The notes under the pieces were generated by a model. That model was not told the DNA's origin. It searched no databases and was given only the letters and a program-made list of their open reading frames with translations. A program made the position numbers and the translations under genes. A stretch of DNA of 64,000 nt from Streptococcus loxodontisalivarius (GTDB lineage: Bacteria > Bacillota > Bacilli > Lactobacillales > Streptococcaceae): contig NZ_JAFBEH010000001.1 of the NCBI RefSeq assembly GCF_016908645.1, positions 90,263-154,262 on the forward strand, written 5' to 3'. Below are positions 61,760 to 64,000 of this stretch, in pieces; position 1 is the first letter of the stretch; each line of letters begins with the position of its first letter.

Positions 61760-62801
61760 GAAAACTCAAAGTTGGGCAGTACCTCTTATCGCTGTCCTAC
61801 TAGGTATGCTATTAGGAGCAATCCTGATGCTTGCCTTTGGCTATGATCCTTACTGGGCTTACGTTGACTTGTTTAACACTGCCTTTGGTTCTGTCAAAAA
61901 TATTGGTGAAATTCTTCGAGCGATGGGTCCACTGATCTTGATTGCTCTAGGTTTCTCGGTTGCTTCAAAAGCAGGTTTCTTCAACGTTGGTCTGCCAGGT
62001 CAGGCCTTGGCAGGATGGACTGCCTCTGTTTGGTTTGCATTGTCATTCCCTGATCTTCCACGTTTTGTATCAATCATCTGTACTGTTTTAGTTGGTTTGA
62101 TTGCAGGTGGTATCGCAGGTGCAATTCCAGGTATCCTTCGTGCCTATCTTGGAACAAGTGAAGTTATCGTGACGATTATGATGAACTACATCATCCTATA
62201 CTCAGCGAACGCTATTGTTCGTGATGGCTTCCCAGATTCATTCATGCGTTCATCTGAGGCGACAAACAAGGTTTCTGAGGCAGCTTCTTATCAGCTGGGT
62301 TGGTTTGACGGATCTCGCTTTAACATCGGTTTCTTCCTTGCCTTAATTGCAGTTGCACTTATATGGTTCATGATGAAGAAAACAACCACAGGTTACGAAA
62401 TTACTGCTGTTGGTCTTAACCCACATGCTGCCGAGTATGCAGGGATGTCTTCAAAACGTGTTATCGTTATGTCAATGATTATCTCTGGTGCTTTAGCTGG
62501 TCTTGGTGGTACTGTCGAAGGACTTGGTACTTTTGAAAATGCCTATGTCCAAACAAGTTCTCTGAGTATTGGTTGGGATGGTATGGCTGTTGCTCTACTT
62601 GCTTCAAATTCACCAATCGGTATTCCATTTGCAGCTCTCCTCTATGGAGTTCTATCAATTGGTAAGACTGGTATGATTGGTGTGCCATCTGAGGTTATCG
62701 ATGTTGTGTCAGCCTTGATCATCTTCTTTGTTGGTGCTAACTACATCATCAAATACTATCTTCAACCTCGTAAAAAAGCAGTAAAAGGAGGTAAAAACTA
62801 A
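61752..62801 (+). CDS. nupB: Nucleoside ABC transporter permease NupB
   Basis: A 349-residue membrane protein of the BPD_transp_2 family with about nine hydrophobic segments and the GTSEVIVTIMMNYIILY region near 134-150. It forms half of the nucleoside channel. The ATG at 61752 lies 6 nt after GGAGG; the GTG at 61746 is too close to it. It overlaps nupA by 8 nt. Confidence 0.92.
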   Translation: MSKKTQSWAVPLIAVLLGMLLGAILMLAFGYDPYWAYVDLFNTAFGSVKNIGEILRAMGPLILIALGFSVASKAGFFNVGLPGQALAGWTASVWFALSFPDLPRFVSIICTVLVGLIAGGIAGAIPGILRAYLGTSEVIVTIMMNYIILYSANAIVRDGFPDSFMRSSEATNKVSEAASYQLGWFDGSRFNIGFFLALIAVALIWFMMKKTTTGYEITAVGLNPHAAEYAGMSSKRVIVMSMIISGALAGLGGTVEGLGTFENAYVQTSSLSIGWDGMAVALLASNSPIGIPFAALLYGVLSIGKTGMIGVPSEVIDVVSALIIFFVGANYIIKYYLQPRKKAVKGGKN

Positions 62802-62802
62802 G

Positions 62803-63759
62803 ATGAGTTTTACAACTATTCTAACCCTATTAGTTTCTTCTATGCTTATCTACTCTGCGCCTTTGATTTTCACAAGTATCGGTGGTACTTTCTCAGAGCG
62901 TGGTGGTATTGTTAACGTTGGTCTTGAAGGAATTATGGTCATGGGAGCCTTCTCTGGAGTTGTCTTCAATAACTTCTTTGCAGATTCTCTTGGCAAAGCA
63001 ACACCTTGGATTGCAGCCTTGGTAGCCGGTGTTGTCGGTATCTTGTATTCATTGATTCACGCAGTTGCGACAGTTAATTTCCGTGCAGACCATGTTGTCT
63101 CAGGTACGGTTCTTAACTTGATTGCACCATCACTTGCTGTCTTCTTGACACGTGTTATCTACGGTGCAGGTCAAACATCAACCATTGAAGCAACTTTTGG
63201 ACGTTACTCATTCCCAATTTTGAAAGATATTCCATTTATCGGTGAGATTTTCTTTGATAATACGTCCCTTGTAGCTTATGTGGCTATCCTTGTTGCATTT
63301 ATCTCTTGGTATATTATCTTCAAAACTCGCTTTGGTTTGCGTCTACGTTCTGTTGGTGAACATCCGCAAGCGGCAGATACTTTGGGGATCAATGTTTATC
63401 GTATGCGTTACTATGGTGTTATGATTTCAGGTTTCCTTGGTGGTGTTGGTGGTGCTGTTTATGCACAATCAATCTCAACGAACTTTGCGGTAACAACAAT
63501 CGCTGGACCTGGTTTCATCGCTCTTGCGGCAATGATTTTTGGTCGTTGGAATCCAATCGGAGCTATGCTGTCAAGTCTCTTCTTTGGGCTTTCACAGTCT
63601 CTTGCTATTATCGGAAGTCAGATTCCTGGGCTTTCAAGCATTCCATCAGTTTACCTTCAAATCGCACCTTATGTATTGACTATCCTTGTCTTAGCAGCCT
63701 TCTTTGGAAAAGCTGTCGCACCTAAGGCAGATGGTATCAACTACATTAAGTCTAAATAA
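62803..63759 (+). CDS. nupC: Nucleoside ABC transporter permease NupC
   Basis: A 318-residue membrane protein of the same BPD_transp_2 family, with about eight hydrophobic segments and GLEGIMVMGAFSGVV near 41-55. It completes the nucleoside channel. It starts 1 nt after the nupB stop, with AAAGGAGG about 12 nt upstream. An IS3-family element begins about 40 nt after its stop. Confidence 0.92.
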   Translation: MSFTTILTLLVSSMLIYSAPLIFTSIGGTFSERGGIVNVGLEGIMVMGAFSGVVFNNFFADSLGKATPWIAALVAGVVGILYSLIHAVATVNFRADHVVSGTVLNLIAPSLAVFLTRVIYGAGQTSTIEATFGRYSFPILKDIPFIGEIFFDNTSLVAYVAILVAFISWYIIFKTRFGLRLRSVGEHPQAADTLGINVYRMRYYGVMISGFLGGVGGAVYAQSISTNFAVTTIAGPGFIALAAMIFGRWNPIGAMLSSLFFGLSQSLAIIGSQIPGLSSIPSVYLQIAPYVLTILVLAAFFGKAVAPKADGINYIKSK

Positions 63760-63775
63760 TAAAACACACAAAAGG

Positions 63776-63798
63776 TTGAGGGCACTAGCCCCCACAAA
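63776..63798 (+). terminator. Possible nup operon terminator cut by an IS
   Basis: TTGAGGGC pairs with GCCCCCACAA (loop ACTA, small bulge), but no T tract follows because the IS sequence begins here. Confidence 0.35.
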
Positions 63799-63815
63799 TG
63801 AGACACAAGAAAAAA

Positions 63816-63858
63816 CACTTCTGTTGAAATCTAGTAAACTAGAAACAGGAGTGTTTTG
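63816..63858 (+). promoter_or_regulatory. IS leader hairpin covering the transposase ribosome site
   Basis: AACACT, CTGTT and TCTAG pair in order with CTAGA, AACAG and AGTGTT. The Shine-Dalgarno AGGAG lies in the 3' arm, so the folded leader would hide it. Confidence 0.6.
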
Positions 63859-63860
63859 TT

Positions 63861-64000
63861 ATGGTCAAAAAAGCTTATTCAGTGGAAACGAAGTTAGCCT
63901 GTATCGAAATGAAAAAGGCAGGTAAATCCAACAAGGTTATCATGGAGACCTTAGGTATCAAAAATGTTAGTCAGGTAAAGACCTGGTGGCGATGGTACAA
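63861..64000 (+). CDS. IS3-family transposase OrfA (partial)
   Basis: The first 46 codons (MVKKAYSVETKLACIEMKKAGK...) encode a helix-turn-helix of the IS3-family OrfA type, with SNKVIMETLGIKNVSQVKTWWRWY as the recognition segment. This protein binds the IS ends; the catalytic OrfB would lie outside the window. AGGAG is 10 nt upstream, inside the leader hairpin. The gene is cut only by the window edge. Confidence 0.8.
   Translation, partial: MVKKAYSVETKLACIEMKKAGKSNKVIMETLGIKNVSQVKTWWRWY

Larger units (their letters stand above)
63799..64000 (+). mobile_element. IS3-family insertion sequence, left part
   Basis: The element seems to start near TGAGACACAAG and holds a leader hairpin and the start of an orfA transposase gene, and it leaves the window at the right edge. 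The exact left end and any target duplication cannot be fixed from this window. Confidence 0.75.

Overview
The window is chromosomal DNA from a Streptococcus, most likely of the salivarius group (S. thermophilus, S. salivarius or S. vestibularis). The evidence is the AKNTNSYAVAA tmRNA tag, the order pfkA-pyk-signal peptidase homologue-glmS, the pepN-ciaRH and truB-ribF-spx clusters, AT-rich DNA with strong Shine-Dalgarno sites, and an EfeUOB iron system joined to a two-gene Tat translocase. That last combination is unusual among streptococci and, to my knowledge, typical of this group. The assignment rests on recognition, not on a database search.

Layout. 0-4.4 kb: ilvE, a DUF2969 gene, tRNA-Tyr/tRNA-Gln, rpsA, tRNA-Arg, a DUF3862 lipoprotein and ssrA on the minus strand. 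4.4-5 kb: a repeat-rich gap. 5-13.5 kb: dnaE, the glycolytic pair pfkA-pyk, a signal-peptidase homologue that lacks its catalytic pair, and glmS behind a promoter flanked by two NagR-like operators. 13.6-16.4 kb: a PhnA-like zinc-ribbon protein and an amino-acid ABC transporter. 16.6-21.2 kb (minus strand): an MntE-like cation exporter and two tandem AGCS amino-acid symporters, the upstream one behind a tandem glycine riboswitch and terminator. 21.5-28.7 kb: pcrA, then efeO-efeB-efeU-tatC-tatA. 28.9-39 kb: O-acetylhomoserine sulfhydrylase, a flotillin, a HAD phosphatase, thiol peroxidase, two membrane proteins, a solitary HsdS-like protein paired with a DUF2130 nuclease-like coiled-coil protein, a frameshifted GNAT gene, and a DUF1858-DUF438 pair. 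39.3-44.1 kb: truB, ribF, spx, a UPF0223 gene, an inositol monophosphatase and an rRNA methyltransferase. 44.2-49.2 kb: pstS-pstC-pstA-pstB-pstB-phoU. 49.3-54.1 kb: pepN and ciaRH. 54.1-55.9 kb (minus strand): a P-loop kinase, rpsT and coaA. 56-63.8 kb: a methyltransferase, pdp-deoC-cdd, and a BMP-type nucleoside ABC transporter. The window ends inside an IS3-family element.

How the parts fit. Most of the window is conserved core genome arranged in short operons with extended -10 promoters and intrinsic terminators. The pdp-deoC-cdd-bmpA-nup cluster is a complete nucleoside uptake and catabolism unit. The efe-tat cluster encodes an iron importer together with the exporter for its haem peroxidase. 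Accessory signals are mosaic hairpin-rich intergenic repeats (4.5, 16.4 and 39.1 kb), a MITE-like element before pcrA, and the terminal IS.

I saw no CRISPR array, prophage or clearly novel large system. The most open-ended items are the HsdS-like/DUF2130 pair, the catalytically degenerate signal-peptidase homologue, the glmS leader, and two genes (truB and the rRNA methyltransferase) whose promoters predict leaderless mRNAs.
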